From: Alistipes sp.
Lineage (GTDB): Bacteria; Bacteroidota; Bacteroidia; Bacteroidales; Rikenellaceae
Reading direction: 5' to 3'
Length of the DNA stretch: 64,000 nt
Assembly: GCA_022782405.1 (NCBI GenBank)
Contig: JALFNK010000013.1
Coordinates: forward strand, 1 to 64,000
Shown: positions 16,840 to 25,915 of the stretch, in pieces
Layout of the letters: each line of letters starts with the position of its first letter
Numbering within the stretch: position 1 is the stretch's first letter
Notes under the pieces: generated by a model
The model's database searches: none
What the model was told of the DNA's origin: nothing
Seen by the model: only the letters and a program-made list of their open reading frames with translations
Program-made: the position numbers and the translations under genes

Positions 16840-17547
16840 ATGTCTTTGATTTTGTGCATCGAAACAGGCACGGATGTCTGTTCGGTCGGAATAGCCCGGG
16901 ACGGTGAACTGCTCTCGCTGCGCGAGAGCGACGAGGGGCGCGACCATGCCCGCAAGGTCGGAGTGTTCGTCGATGAACTCTTCCGCGAGACGGGCATCGC
17001 TCCCGACGATCTGGATGCCGTGGCCGTCGGCAAGGGCCCCGGCTCCTATACGGGGCTGCGCATCGGGGTCTCCTTTGCCAAGGGGCTCTGCTACGGATTG
17101 CAGAAGCCGTTGCTCTCCGTGGGGTCGCTCGATGCGCTCGTCGAGGTGGCCCGCGAGGATTATGAAGCCGGGATTCTCTCCGTCGAGGAGTGGGACCGGG
17201 CGTTGCTCTGCCCGATGGTCGATGCCCGCCGCATGGAGGTCTACGCGCAGATATTCGACACCGAAGGCCGCGCGTTGAACGAGGTGTCGGCCGAGGTGGT
17301 CGATGCGCAGAGCTTCGCACCGTACCGCGACCAGGGGCGCCCGTTCGTGATCTTCGGCAGCGGGGCCCGCAAATGTGCCGACGTGCTTTCGGGAGCGACG
17401 CTTGTCGAGGTAGCGCCTTCGGCCCGGGGACTGGTCCGCCTGGCCCAGCAGGCCTTCGACGAGGGCCGCACGGAGGATATCGCCTATTTCGAACCCTTCT
17501 ACCTCAAGGATTTCGTCGTTACGACTTCCAAAAAGAGCCTGTTTTGA
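16840..17547 (+). CDS. tsaB: tRNA threonylcarbamoyladenosine biosynthesis protein TsaB
   Basis: A non-catalytic partner of TsaD in making the t6A modification of ANN-decoding tRNAs. The 235-residue protein has the ASKHA-fold start LILCIETGTDVCSVGIA and the hallmark VAVGKGPGSYTGLRIGVSFAKGL. Length is typical. Its TGA stop overlaps the possible TTG start of the next frame, which suggests translational coupling. Confidence 0.94.
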   Translation: MSLILCIETGTDVCSVGIARDGELLSLRESDEGRDHARKVGVFVDELFRETGIAPDDLDAVAVGKGPGSYTGLRIGVSFAKGLCYGLQKPLLSVGSLDALVEVAREDYEAGILSVEEWDRALLCPMVDARRMEVYAQIFDTEGRALNEVSAEVVDAQSFAPYRDQGRPFVIFGSGARKCADVLSGATLVEVAPSARGLVRLAQQAFDEGRTEDIAYFEPFYLKDFVVTTSKKSLF

Positions 17548-18098
17548 CCCGAGAGGAGCTGATCGCCCTGCTTGCGGAGCGCTTCGAGGAGGATTTTGCC
17601 GCGACGGCGGCCCGGCAGGTCTGTGCGGCGGATGCGGCAGCACGGCTCTATGATCTGGTGGTGCATCCTTCGCCCGAATGGTCCCGGGAGCAACGGCACC
17701 GGCTGCTATTCCGGGGCTCCTATGTGCTGGAGCGGATCTATTTCGACGACTGCAGCCGGTGGGTCCCTTTCGAGGAGGCGTTTTGCCGCCGGGATTTTGC
17801 CGCTGCAGAGGATGCAAGCCAGCGGCGCCACTTTGCGAAGATCATGGCCGACCTGCTGAAGCGGAAGATGTTGTCGGCCGCCGAACTCGATCCGATTGCC
17901 GAGGCGGCGGCACAATGGACGACCGATCCCGCCACGCCGGTGGCGGTGAAAGTGTGGTCGCTCGACATTCTGAAACGCTGTCGCGGACGTGTGGCCTGGG
18001 TCGGCGAATCCTGGGACGATCTGATCGGCATGCTGGCACGCGACACCTCGCCCGGCATGGTCTGCCGCCTGCGAAGGATTGCGGCAGAGCAACAGTGA
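17544..18098 (+). CDS. Conserved-looking hypothetical helical protein
   Basis: I do not recognise this 184-residue product. The frame has no ATG or GTG near its beginning; the likely start is the TTG at 17544, which overlaps the tsaB stop as TTGA. The protein is rich in Ala, Arg, Glu and Leu and looks wholly alpha-helical, perhaps HEAT-like (AVKVWSLDILKRCRGRVAWV). It has no signal peptide or membrane segment. A strong terminator follows, so it is the last gene of the dnaG-smpB-tsaB group. Confidence 0.6.
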   Translation: MTREELIALLAERFEEDFAATAARQVCAADAAARLYDLVVHPSPEWSREQRHRLLFRGSYVLERIYFDDCSRWVPFEEAFCRRDFAAAEDASQRRHFAKIMADLLKRKMLSAAELDPIAEAAAQWTTDPATPVAVKVWSLDILKRCRGRVAWVGESWDDLIGMLARDTSPGMVCRLRRIAAEQQ

Positions 18099-18105
18099 TA
18101 CGACG

Positions 18106-18146
18106 AGGCCCCGGGGCGTAGATCGCTCCGGGGCCTTGTCTTTGTT
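18106..18146 (+). terminator. Terminator after tsaB operon
   Basis: A 9-bp perfect GC stem (18106-18114 with 18128-18136) is followed by TGTCTTTGTTT. It lies between the convergent hypothetical gene and rmuC. Confidence 0.75.
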
Positions 18147-18152
18147 TGGCAG

Positions 18153-19631
18153 TTACGACCGGGAGGTATCGGAAAGCTGCGGTGTTTCTGCCGCCCCGGC
18201 GGGTTCGGCAGATGCCGTATCTTCGGTCTCCGGCGATGCTCCGTCTTCATCGCCCGCAAGCTCGAGCGTGCGGGCCGAATGGTGCCGCTTGGTCTGGAGC
18301 CGGGCCGTGCGGCGCAACCGTTCGCCGACGCGGACGATGTTGTCATTGCCCGTACAGAGGCGCTTGTAGGCATCGTCGTAGGCATCGTGCGCCTTGTCGA
18401 GGGCCGTACCGATCCCTTCGAGCGACGCAGTGAAGGCCACCAGTTGCTCGTAGAGTTTCAGCCCGCAGGTGGCGATCTCCTTCGTATTCTTGTCCTGGTC
18501 GTTGTACTTCCAGAGGTCGGCGACGAGTTTCAGCAGGGCAAAGAGGTTCGTCGGCGAGGAGACGATCACCTTGCGGTCATAGGCATCGGACCAGATCGCC
18601 GGGTCGCTTTGCAGCGCTGCGAGGAAGGCCGGTTCGTTGGGGATGAACATGATGACGAAGTCGGGCGAGTTGAATCGCCGCTGATACTCCTTGCGGCCCA
18701 GCTCGACGACATGCTGGCGCACCGAGGCGACATGTGCCGCGAGGGCGCGGCGCCGCTCCTCGTCGGTTTCGGCCGAGGTGTAGGCCACGAAAGCCGTCAG
18801 CGAGACCTTCGAGTCGATGATGATCTGCTTCTTTTCGGGGAGGTGCAGCACCACGTCGGGCCGCAGATTGCGCCCCTCCTCGTCCTTGATATTGTACTGC
18901 GTCTCGTAATGGATACCCTTGGTGAGGGCCGAATTGTCGAGAATCGTCTCGAGCAGCATCTCGCCCCAGTCGCCCTGGATTTTCGAGTTGCCTTTCAGCG
19001 CTTGCGTGAGGTTCTGCGCCTCGGTCGAGATGTGGCGGTTGAGTTCCATCAGACGGTTCAACTCGGCCTTCAACTCGCCCCGCTGCGAGGTCTGCGTCGT
19101 GTAGATCTCCTCGACCCGCTTGCGGAAGTCGGTGATGTTGTCGCGGAAGGGCTTGAGCAGCAAGTCGATCGACTCCCGGCTCGTCTGCCGGAAATGCTGC
19201 GACTGCTCGCCGAGTATCTCCGTCGCGAGGTTCTTGAACTGGGCGCGGAAGCGCTCCTCGGTTGCCTCGCGCTCGGCCTTGTACGCTGCTGTCTGCTCGG
19301 CGTTCTGCTTGCGCAGGGTCTCGATTTCCGCCTCGGACGAGGCCCGCAGTGCCGCCAGCTCGGTTTCGGTGCGCATCCGCTCCTCGGTGAGCGCCGTCAG
19401 CCGCTCCTCCTGCCGTTGCAGGGCCTCGCGCGCTTCGACGGTCTGTCGCTCGGCTGCGGCAAGGCGTGCCGCGGAGGCCGCCAGCTGCGAAACCGCCTCC
19501 CGTTCACGCAGTTCCGCATCGCTGCGCTCTGCGGCATGGCGACGGGCATCGCGGCGCCATAAAACGGCGATCAGACATGTTGCCGCCATCAAAAGGCAGC
19601 ACAGAAGCGTGAGAAGCAGGGTCAAAGTCAT
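18153..19631 (-). CDS. rmuC: DNA recombination protein RmuC
   Basis: RmuC limits DNA inversion at short repeats and is thought to be a nuclease or nuclease partner. The 492-residue protein has one N-terminal membrane anchor (about 3-24), a long coiled coil (about 30-170) and the conserved RmuC domain: KGNSKIQGDWGEMLLETIL, RPDVVLHLPEKKQIIIDSKVSL (restriction-endonuclease-like core) and FVIMFIPNEPAF. The start at 19631 puts the membrane anchor first. Its promoter faces away from uvrB. Confidence 0.93.
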   Translation of the reverse strand: MTLTLLLTLLCCLLMAATCLIAVLWRRDARRHAAERSDAELREREAVSQLAASAARLAAAERQTVEAREALQRQEERLTALTEERMRTETELAALRASSEAEIETLRKQNAEQTAAYKAEREATEERFRAQFKNLATEILGEQSQHFRQTSRESIDLLLKPFRDNITDFRKRVEEIYTTQTSQRGELKAELNRLMELNRHISTEAQNLTQALKGNSKIQGDWGEMLLETILDNSALTKGIHYETQYNIKDEEGRNLRPDVVLHLPEKKQIIIDSKVSLTAFVAYTSAETDEERRRALAAHVASVRQHVVELGRKEYQRRFNSPDFVIMFIPNEPAFLAALQSDPAIWSDAYDRKVIVSSPTNLFALLKLVADLWKYNDQDKNTKEIATCGLKLYEQLVAFTASLEGIGTALDKAHDAYDDAYKRLCTGNDNIVRVGERLRRTARLQTKRHHSARTLELAGDEDGASPETEDTASAEPAGAAETPQLSDTSRS

Positions 19632-19651
19632 GACGGTCGGATTCTTTTTCG

Positions 19652-19659
19652 CAAAAATA
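19652..19659 (-). promoter_or_regulatory. rmuC -7 element
   Basis: TATTTTTG on the minus strand fits TAnnTTTG, 20 nt before the rmuC start. Confidence 0.5.
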
Positions 19660-19723
19660 GCGAAAAATTCATCAAGATGGGCATGCGCCGTCTGCCCCCA
19701 CGCCAATATTGCACAAAAATGGC

Positions 19724-19731
19724 TACCTTTG
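19724..19731 (+). promoter_or_regulatory. uvrB -7 element, leaderless
   Basis: TACCTTTG ends 4 nt before the uvrB ATG at 19736, so transcription should begin at or within a base or two of the start codon. Confidence 0.6.
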
Positions 19732-19735
19732 CGGC

Positions 19736-21784
19736 ATGGACTTCAAACTCGTATCCGATTATGCCCCCACGGGCGACCAGCCGGAAGCCATCGCCCAGAT
19801 CGTCGGGGCGATCCGCCACGGCTCGAAGCACAACACGCTGCTGGGTGTAACGGGTTCGGGAAAGACCTTTACGGTGGCCAACGTCATTGCCGACCTGAAC
19901 CGCCCGACGCTCGTCCTGAGCCACAACAAGACCCTCGCGGCCCAGCTTTACGGCGAATTCCGCAACTTCTTTCCCGAGAACGCCGTCGAGTACTTCGTCT
20001 CCTACTACGACTACTACCAGCCGGAAGCCTACCTTCCGGCGACGGACACCTACATCGAGAAGGACCTCTCGATCAATGCCGAAATCGAGAAAATGCGGCT
20101 CAACACCGTGGCAACGCTGCTCTCGGGACGGCGCGACGTGGTGGTCGTATCGAGCGTCTCGTGCCTCTTCGGCTGCGGCAACCCCGCGGATTTCCACGCT
20201 ACGGCCATCACCGTGAAAGTCGGACAGGTGGTCAGCTACAAGCACTTCCTCTACAAACTCGTCGAGGCGCTCTACACGCGCACCGAACGGGAACTCGAAC
20301 CCGCAACGTTCCGCGTGAACGGCGACACGGTGGACATCATGGCGGCCTTCGGCGAGTTCGGCAACCAGTGCTTCCGCGTGATGTTCTTCGACAACGAGGT
20401 GGAGGCCATCCAATCCATAGACCCCGTAACGGGACAGCGCATCCAGTCGCTCGACTCGCTGACGCTCTACCCCACCAACCTCTTCGTTACCACCAAGGAG
20501 CGTATCCACGCCGCCGTGCAGCAGATCTACCTCGACCTGGGCAAGCAGATCGAATATTTCGAACGCTCCGGGCGCATGATGGAGGCACAGCGCATCAAGC
20601 AGCGTGTGGAGTACGACCTGGAGATGATCAAGGAGCTGGGCTATTGCCCCGGCATCGAGAACTACTCGCGCTACTTCGACGGACGTGCCGCCGGAACGCG
20701 CCCCTTCTGCCTGATCGACTACTTCCCGAAGGACTACCTGCTCGTCGTGGACGAGAGCCACGTTACGCTGCCGCAGGTCCACGCCATGTTCGGCGGCGAC
20801 CGTGCCCGCAAGGAAAACCTCGTGGAGTACGGATTCCGCCTCCCCGCGGCCAAGGACAACCGCCCGGTAACCTTCGCTGAATTCGAACAGCTGCAGGGCA
20901 CCTCGATCTATGTGAGTGCCACACCTGCCGACTGGGAGCTGATGAAGAGCGAAGGAGTCGTCGTCGAACAGCTCATACGCCCCACCGGGCTTGTGGACCC
21001 GCCCCTCGAGGTGCGCGTTACGGCCAACCAGATCGACGACCTGATCGGGGAGATCGACAAGCGCGTGAAAAACGACGACAAGGTGCTCGTTACGACCATC
21101 ACCAAACGCATGGCTGAGGAGCTCTCCAAATATTTCGACCGCGTGGGGGTGCGCAACCGCTACATCCATTCGGACGTCGATACGCTCGAACGCATCCAGA
21201 TCCTCGAGGACCTGCGTGCCGGGCTGTTCGACGTGCTGGTAGGCGTGAACCTGCTGCGCGAGGGACTCGACCTTCCGGAGGTGGCGCTCGTGGCGATTCT
21301 CGATGCCGACAAGGAGGGATTTTTGCGCAACGTACGCTCGCTCACGCAGATCGCGGGGCGCGCCGCACGCCACGCACAGGGCAACGTAATCCTCTATGCC
21401 GACACCTGCACCGAGTCGATGCGCTATGCCATCGAGCAAAGCAACCGACGCCGGGAAAAGCAGGTGCGCTACAACATGGAGCACGGCGTACTGCCGCGCA
21501 AGGCCCAGAAAAGCGGCTCGGGACAAAGTGCCCTGCTGTCCGGGCGCGGAGAGGGCGAGAATACGGTTCCCGTAGCCTACCCGCTGGCCGAAGACCACTA
21601 CGCACCGGCGGCCGCCGCGGACATTCGCGGCACCTACACGGCCGGAGGCGACCTCGACGCCCTCATTGCAAAGGCCCGCGAGGACATGGAACGGGCTGCC
21701 AAGTCGCTGGATTTTTTGGCCGCGGCCAAATTCCGCGACCGCATGTACGAACTTCAGAAACTGCGCGAAGAGAACCGCAGATAA
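19736..21784 (+). CDS. uvrB: Excinuclease ABC subunit B
   Basis: Damage-verifying helicase of nucleotide excision repair, working with UvrA and UvrC. The 682-residue protein has Walker A GVTGSGKT (38-45), the beta-hairpin region YYDYYQPEAYLPATDTYIEKD in part, helicase motifs including LLREGLDLPEV and QIAGRAARH, and a C-terminal UVR motif that contacts UvrC. The ATG at 19736 gives the standard N-terminus MDFKLVSDY; an earlier in-frame ATG lies upstream of the promoter. Confidence 0.98.
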   Translation: MDFKLVSDYAPTGDQPEAIAQIVGAIRHGSKHNTLLGVTGSGKTFTVANVIADLNRPTLVLSHNKTLAAQLYGEFRNFFPENAVEYFVSYYDYYQPEAYLPATDTYIEKDLSINAEIEKMRLNTVATLLSGRRDVVVVSSVSCLFGCGNPADFHATAITVKVGQVVSYKHFLYKLVEALYTRTERELEPATFRVNGDTVDIMAAFGEFGNQCFRVMFFDNEVEAIQSIDPVTGQRIQSLDSLTLYPTNLFVTTKERIHAAVQQIYLDLGKQIEYFERSGRMMEAQRIKQRVEYDLEMIKELGYCPGIENYSRYFDGRAAGTRPFCLIDYFPKDYLLVVDESHVTLPQVHAMFGGDRARKENLVEYGFRLPAAKDNRPVTFAEFEQLQGTSIYVSATPADWELMKSEGVVVEQLIRPTGLVDPPLEVRVTANQIDDLIGEIDKRVKNDDKVLVTTITKRMAEELSKYFDRVGVRNRYIHSDVDTLERIQILEDLRAGLFDVLVGVNLLREGLDLPEVALVAILDADKEGFLRNVRSLTQIAGRAARHAQGNVILYADTCTESMRYAIEQSNRRREKQVRYNMEHGVLPRKAQKSGSGQSALLSGRGEGENTVPVAYPLAEDHYAPAAAADIRGTYTAGGDLDALIAKAREDMERAAKSLDFLAAAKFRDRMYELQKLREENRR

Positions 21785-21859
21785 TCCCGCAGCGGCAAAG
21801 CGCACGCAGCAGCACACCGCAAGCCGACGGCGCGAACCGAATCCCCTATCAGTCGAAGA

Positions 21860-22348
21860 CTACTCCGCTGCGGCGTGCCGGAAGGTGAAATATTTGGCAG
21901 CCAGGAAGCTGTATACGGTCGTAATGCATGAGGCAAGCATCTGCGAGGGGGTGGCCCAGATCGCGCAGACCTCGACAAAGAATTTCAGACAGACGTAGTT
22001 CACCACAACCGATCCTGCTACCGAAAGGGCATAGCGCAACAGCTGCACTCCGTGCGGTACGGGCGAGCGGCGGAAAGCTACCTGTCGGTTGAGCCAGAAT
22101 CCGAGGAAAAAGGTGATCGGAAAGGTCAGGAGCATCGCCGCAACGTGAGGCGAAAGCACCACAAGCCCCAAATCAAGCAGCTGCTTGTCGATCAGATAGT
22201 TGTAAATCAGGAAATAGCAACCCCAACCGAATAGGACGTTCGCACCACCGCACACGGCATAGCGGAACACCTGCCGCGGCAGGATCGACGCTACGGGCGG
22301 GAAATAGAAAACGTCGATTGCCCGGATGATCCATGTCGAAAGCCCCAT
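21860..22348 (-). CDS. GtrA family membrane protein
   Basis: A 162-residue protein with four hydrophobic helices and the GtrA fold (FRYAVCGGANVLFGWGCYFL at helix 1, then FLGFWLNRQVAF between helices). GtrA-family proteins are proposed to move lipid-linked sugars across the membrane; no glycosyltransferase gene is adjacent here. The start overlaps the stop of the upstream gene by one base (TGATG). It is last in a six-gene minus operon. Confidence 0.85.
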   Translation of the reverse strand: MGLSTWIIRAIDVFYFPPVASILPRQVFRYAVCGGANVLFGWGCYFLIYNYLIDKQLLDLGLVVLSPHVAAMLLTFPITFFLGFWLNRQVAFRRSPVPHGVQLLRYALSVAGSVVVNYVCLKFFVEVCAIWATPSQMLASCITTVYSFLAAKYFTFRHAAAE

Positions 22349-23337
22349 CAGCGAGCGGTATAGGTCCACATGCCGGGGAACCGCCCGGCATGCGCACGGA
22401 TGAAGAGCGTGCATGCCTCGGGATCATCCGACTCGAAAGGCGACACAAGGTATTTGGCACCGAAACGATAGACGCCGCAGGTGATGGCGACATCGCCCGA
22501 AGCGGCATCCCGTGCAGCACGCGCCGCATTTTCGGGCGTGCTGAAGACTCCCAGCACCACATAGGAGCGTTTCGAGGTCATCTTCGCCGGCTCGTCAACC
22601 GAAGCTGCAGCCGGCCGGGCCGGTGATTCGGGAGCAGGCTGCACGGCTGCTGCAGAAGCCTGCGCCGACGCTGTCTCCTCGGCGGTCGAAGAGACAGCCT
22701 GCATCTTTCCATCCGCCGCAATATCAGCATTTTGAAGAGGTTGCGCCAAAGTTGCGGAATCACTGCCGGCGACGGATTCCGGAGCCGTCGTTTGCGAAAG
22801 GGCCACAGCCGGAGCCGGCTGCTGTGCCGGGCGGGTGGTCAGATAGGAATAAATACCGATACCGGCCGCCGCAACGATGGCCACGGCACCGAGCCAGATC
22901 ACCCAGTCGGGACGCCCGGCAGGCCGCACTTTCACCGGAGCATGTCCCTGCGGATTCAGCCGTCGGTCGAATGCCTCATCGAGAGTAAACTGCTTGAACC
23001 GCAATACGCCCACACCCGAAACGGTCAGCGTATCCCCTTCGCGGGAACGCCCCAGCCAGCGGGCATAGACCTCCCGGGCGGTCGACGCTGCCTCGGCGGC
23101 CGCCATGCCGCTCGTCTCGAGCACGCGGGCGATCTCCTCGACAAGCGATACCCCCCGCTGCTGCGAAGAGAAAACCACCTCCCGATAGGGAGGACGCACC
23201 GTGTTGCGCGTCAGCTGCCGCGCCTTGCGGCGCTCCGCGCAGAGCGATCCCACCTCGGGCAGGTAGATCGCCCCGTCGGCGGCCAGCACGTTTCCCACAA
23301 TGCGGCCGACCTGTTCTTCCAGAGGATTGCTGCTCAT
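22348..23337 (-). CDS. HU-CCDC81/SPOR domain membrane protein
   Basis: A 329-residue protein with a tripartite layout: cytoplasmic N-terminal HU-CCDC81-type tandem domain (about 1-130), one transmembrane helix (145-166), an Ala/Pro/Gln-rich periplasmic linker (about 168-250) and a C-terminal SPOR domain (about 252-329, starting SKRSYVVLGVFSTPENAARA). SPOR domains bind denuded septal peptidoglycan; the HU-like part may contact DNA or protein. A link between cell wall and cytoplasm is therefore plausible. It overlaps lgt by 4 nt. Confidence 0.8.
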   Translation of the reverse strand: MSSNPLEEQVGRIVGNVLAADGAIYLPEVGSLCAERRKARQLTRNTVRPPYREVVFSSQQRGVSLVEEIARVLETSGMAAAEAASTAREVYARWLGRSREGDTLTVSGVGVLRFKQFTLDEAFDRRLNPQGHAPVKVRPAGRPDWVIWLGAVAIVAAAGIGIYSYLTTRPAQQPAPAVALSQTTAPESVAGSDSATLAQPLQNADIAADGKMQAVSSTAEETASAQASAAAVQPAPESPARPAAASVDEPAKMTSKRSYVVLGVFSTPENAARAARDAASGDVAITCGVYRFGAKYLVSPFESDDPEACTLFIRAHAGRFPGMWTYTAR

Positions 23338-24215
23338 CGTTTCCGTTTTTTAGATTCTTTCGGCTGCGTCCGCGCCGTCTGCTGCGGAGCGGGCACCTCA
23401 AGAGCCGGACGCGACATGCCGCGCCAGATCATATAGATGCCGAGCAGGATGAAGGGGATGCTCAACCACTGCCCCATGTCGAGGGCCCAGCCGATTTCGA
23501 ACGACTCCTGTTCGGTCTTGATGAATTCGATAAAGAAGCGAGTCAAAAAGACGCCGATCAGTCCGATGCCGAAGAGCACGCCAGGTCTACGGCGTGCCAT
23601 GTCCCGGCGATAGTAGAGCCAGCAGAGAAGGGCAAAGGTCGCCAGATAACACAATGCTTCGTAGATCTGTGTGGGATGCACGGCCGCCGGAGCATATTCA
23701 TGCACCCACTTGGCCGAACGGACGAACTCGAAGCCCCACGGAAGCGAGGTCGCCGTACCGAAGATCTCCGAGTTGAAGAGGTTGCCCATGCGCACGATGG
23801 CGCCGCCGATACCCACGGCGATCATGATGCGGTCGAGCGACCAGACATACGGCAACCTGTTCTTGCGCGAAAAGAGCCACAGGCCGATCAGCAGGCCGAT
23901 GGCGGCGCCGTGGCTCGCCATGCCGCCGTCGCGGAATCCCGTGATGATCGTCCAGGGTTTCGAGAGGTACTCCACCGGATCGTAGAAGAGGCAGTGCCCG
24001 AGGCGGGCGCCGATGATCGTCGCCAGCGTTCCGTAGATGAAGATCGAGCCCGAGACCTCCTGCGAAAGTCCTTCTCGCTTGCAGAAATTGTCGAAGAACC
24101 AGGCGCCGATCAGAATCGCAAGCGCCCACATCACCCCGTAATAGCGGATATCGAACGATCCGAGGCTGATGAATACGGGATCGAAGTCCCAGACAATGCT
24201 CAAAGGTTGTATCAT
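23334..24215 (-). CDS. lgt: Prolipoprotein diacylglyceryl transferase
   Basis: Transfers diacylglycerol from phosphatidylglycerol to the lipobox cysteine of prolipoproteins, the first step of lipoprotein maturation in the inner membrane. The 293-residue polytopic protein has the Lgt features GGMASHGAAIG (essential His) and the signature RMGNLFNSEIFG with conserved Arg, Asn and Glu. The basic C-terminus lies in the cytoplasm. It follows the histidine kinase gene by 30 nt and overlaps the SPOR gene. Confidence 0.95.
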   Translation of the reverse strand: MIQPLSIVWDFDPVFISLGSFDIRYYGVMWALAILIGAWFFDNFCKREGLSQEVSGSIFIYGTLATIIGARLGHCLFYDPVEYLSKPWTIITGFRDGGMASHGAAIGLLIGLWLFSRKNRLPYVWSLDRIMIAVGIGGAIVRMGNLFNSEIFGTATSLPWGFEFVRSAKWVHEYAPAAVHPTQIYEALCYLATFALLCWLYYRRDMARRRPGVLFGIGLIGVFLTRFFIEFIKTEQESFEIGWALDMGQWLSIPFILLGIYMIWRGMSRPALEVPAPQQTARTQPKESKKRKR

Positions 24216-24245
24216 TTGCTCAAGTTAGTTGTTCCCGGAAACCGT

Positions 24246-25310
24246 TTATTTCATGTCGTGCGGATCGGCCTTCTTCAGCGTAAAGGAGAAGGTGCTGCCC
24301 GCACCGAGCTCGCTGCGTACGGTGATACGCTCGCCGTGCGCCTCGACGATATGCTTGACGATCGCCAGGCCGAGGCCCGTGCCGCCCTGCTCGCGCGAAC
24401 GGCCCTTGTCCGTCCGGTAGAAGCGTTCGAATACGCGCGGCAGGTCCTCCTTGGCAATACCCTGTCCGTTGTCCTCGACCTCGACAAGAATCCGGTCGAG
24501 CAAATCGCGGAAGCGGATACGCGTCGAACCGTTCTCCTTGCCGTAGTGGATCGAGTTGATGATCAGATTGACCAGCACCTGTCCGATGTAGTGCTTGTCG
24601 GCCACCACCCAGAAGGGCGAAGGGAGGTTCTCGGCCCCCTTGACCGAGATGCGGATGCCCCGTTTGTCGGCCTCCATCTCGGCCTGCTCGGCGATCTCCT
24701 TCGCAAGGGCCACGATGTCGAAGCGCTCCATCTTCAGCTGGTTCATGTTGCTCTCGAGTTTCGAGATCGTGTCAAGATCATTGACGATGTTGATCAGACG
24801 GTCGATGCTCTTCTCGGCCCGTTCAAGGTACTTGCGGTTGATGAGCTCGTCCTCCAGACCGCCGTCCAGCAGCGTCGAGATATAGCCCTGGATGTTGAAG
24901 ATCGGGGTCTTCAGTTCGTGCGCCACATTGCCCAGATACTGCTTGCGGAAGCGCTCGGCCTCCTTCAGCCGTGCGATCTCCTTGTCGTTCGTGTCGGCCC
25001 AGGCGGTCAGCTCCTCGCCGATGTTCTCGACCTTCTTGTCCTTGAGTTCGGTGAAGATCTCCTCCGTGTGCACGTTGCGCGAAAGAACGATCGAATAGAT
25101 CGGCTTGAGCTTGTAGGCCACATACTTGCGGATGATGAACAGAGCGACCAGCATCACCACCGAAAAGGTGCACAGCAGCACGGTGGCCGCCACGATCCAG
25201 CGGACATGCACTCCATTCGCATGAATCGCGAAGAGCAGACCGGCCATAATCGCCGTAGCGAGCAAACCGATCCAGCCCGATGCCGCCTCTTTGGTTTTGA
25301 TCGTAATCAT
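24246..25310 (-). CDS. Sensor histidine kinase (PhoR-like), no adjacent response regulator
   Basis: A 354-residue inner-membrane kinase with two hydrophobic helices (about 13-30 and 37-60) and only a few residues between them, so it has essentially no periplasmic sensor. The H-box is VAHELKTPIFNIQGY with phospho-acceptor H131; N (NLIINSIHYG), G1 (VEDNGQGIA), F (FERFYRTDKGRSR) and G2 (GGTGLGLAIVKHIVEAHG) boxes are intact. No response regulator is encoded nearby. It lies 4 nt after ribE, within an operon of unrelated functions. Confidence 0.92.
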   Translation of the reverse strand: MITIKTKEAASGWIGLLATAIMAGLLFAIHANGVHVRWIVAATVLLCTFSVVMLVALFIIRKYVAYKLKPIYSIVLSRNVHTEEIFTELKDKKVENIGEELTAWADTNDKEIARLKEAERFRKQYLGNVAHELKTPIFNIQGYISTLLDGGLEDELINRKYLERAEKSIDRLINIVNDLDTISKLESNMNQLKMERFDIVALAKEIAEQAEMEADKRGIRISVKGAENLPSPFWVVADKHYIGQVLVNLIINSIHYGKENGSTRIRFRDLLDRILVEVEDNGQGIAKEDLPRVFERFYRTDKGRSREQGGTGLGLAIVKHIVEAHGERITVRSELGAGSTFSFTLKKADPHDMK

Positions 25311-25314
25311 GGCT

Positions 25315-25911
25315 TTATTTCATATAGTTGCGCATCAGACGGGCGATGTACTTGCCCACGATGTCGAATTCGAGATTCACGACCGACCCCACGTCGATGC
25401 GGCAGAAATTCGTATGCTCGAACGTATAGGGGATGATCGCCACACGGAACGACGACTCCTTCGAATCGCAGACCGTGAGGCTCACGCCATTGACCGCGAC
25501 CGAGCCCTTCTCCACCGTACAGAGACCCTCTCCCTGAGGTTTGTATTCGAAGGTATAGTACCAGCTGCCGTCGGCATCCTCGCGGGCCGTGCAGACAGCC
25601 GTCTGGTCGACATGCCCCTGCACGATATGTCCGTCGAGCAGCGCATCGGGCTTCATCGAGCGCTCGAGGTTCACCAGATCGCCCACACGCAGCAGCCCGA
25701 GGTTGCTGCGGTCAAGCGTCTCCTTCATGGCCGTTACGGTATAGGTATCTCCCTCGATGGCGACGACCGTCAGGCAGACACCGTTGTGGGAGATGCTCTG
25801 GTCGATCTTCAGTTCGGAGCAGAAATCCGCACGAAGCGTGAAATCCTTGTTCTGGCGATCCGTACGGATCGAAACGACCTCGGCCGTACATTCTACGATA
25901 CCTGAAAACAT
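25315..25911 (-). CDS. ribE: Riboflavin synthase, alpha subunit type
   Basis: Dismutates two 6,7-dimethyl-8-ribityllumazine molecules to riboflavin. The 198-residue protein shows the two internally homologous lumazine-binding halves: the first begins MFSGIVECTAEV with NGVCLTVV, the second has GHVDQT and NGVSLTVCDS. Length is normal. There is no FMN riboswitch upstream; the gene follows a degenerate S24-type regulator by 4 nt and is apparently transcribed with it. Confidence 0.95.
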   Translation of the reverse strand: MFSGIVECTAEVVSIRTDRQNKDFTLRADFCSELKIDQSISHNGVCLTVVAIEGDTYTVTAMKETLDRSNLGLLRVGDLVNLERSMKPDALLDGHIVQGHVDQTAVCTAREDADGSWYYTFEYKPQGEGLCTVEKGSVAVNGVSLTVCDSKESSFRVAIIPYTFEHTNFCRIDVGSVVNLEFDIVGKYIARLMRNYMK

Positions 25912-25915
25912 AAGT

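Noticed and set aside
19628..21817. Long minus-strand frame opposite uvrB
   Set aside because: Antisense shadow of uvrB without any conserved motif.
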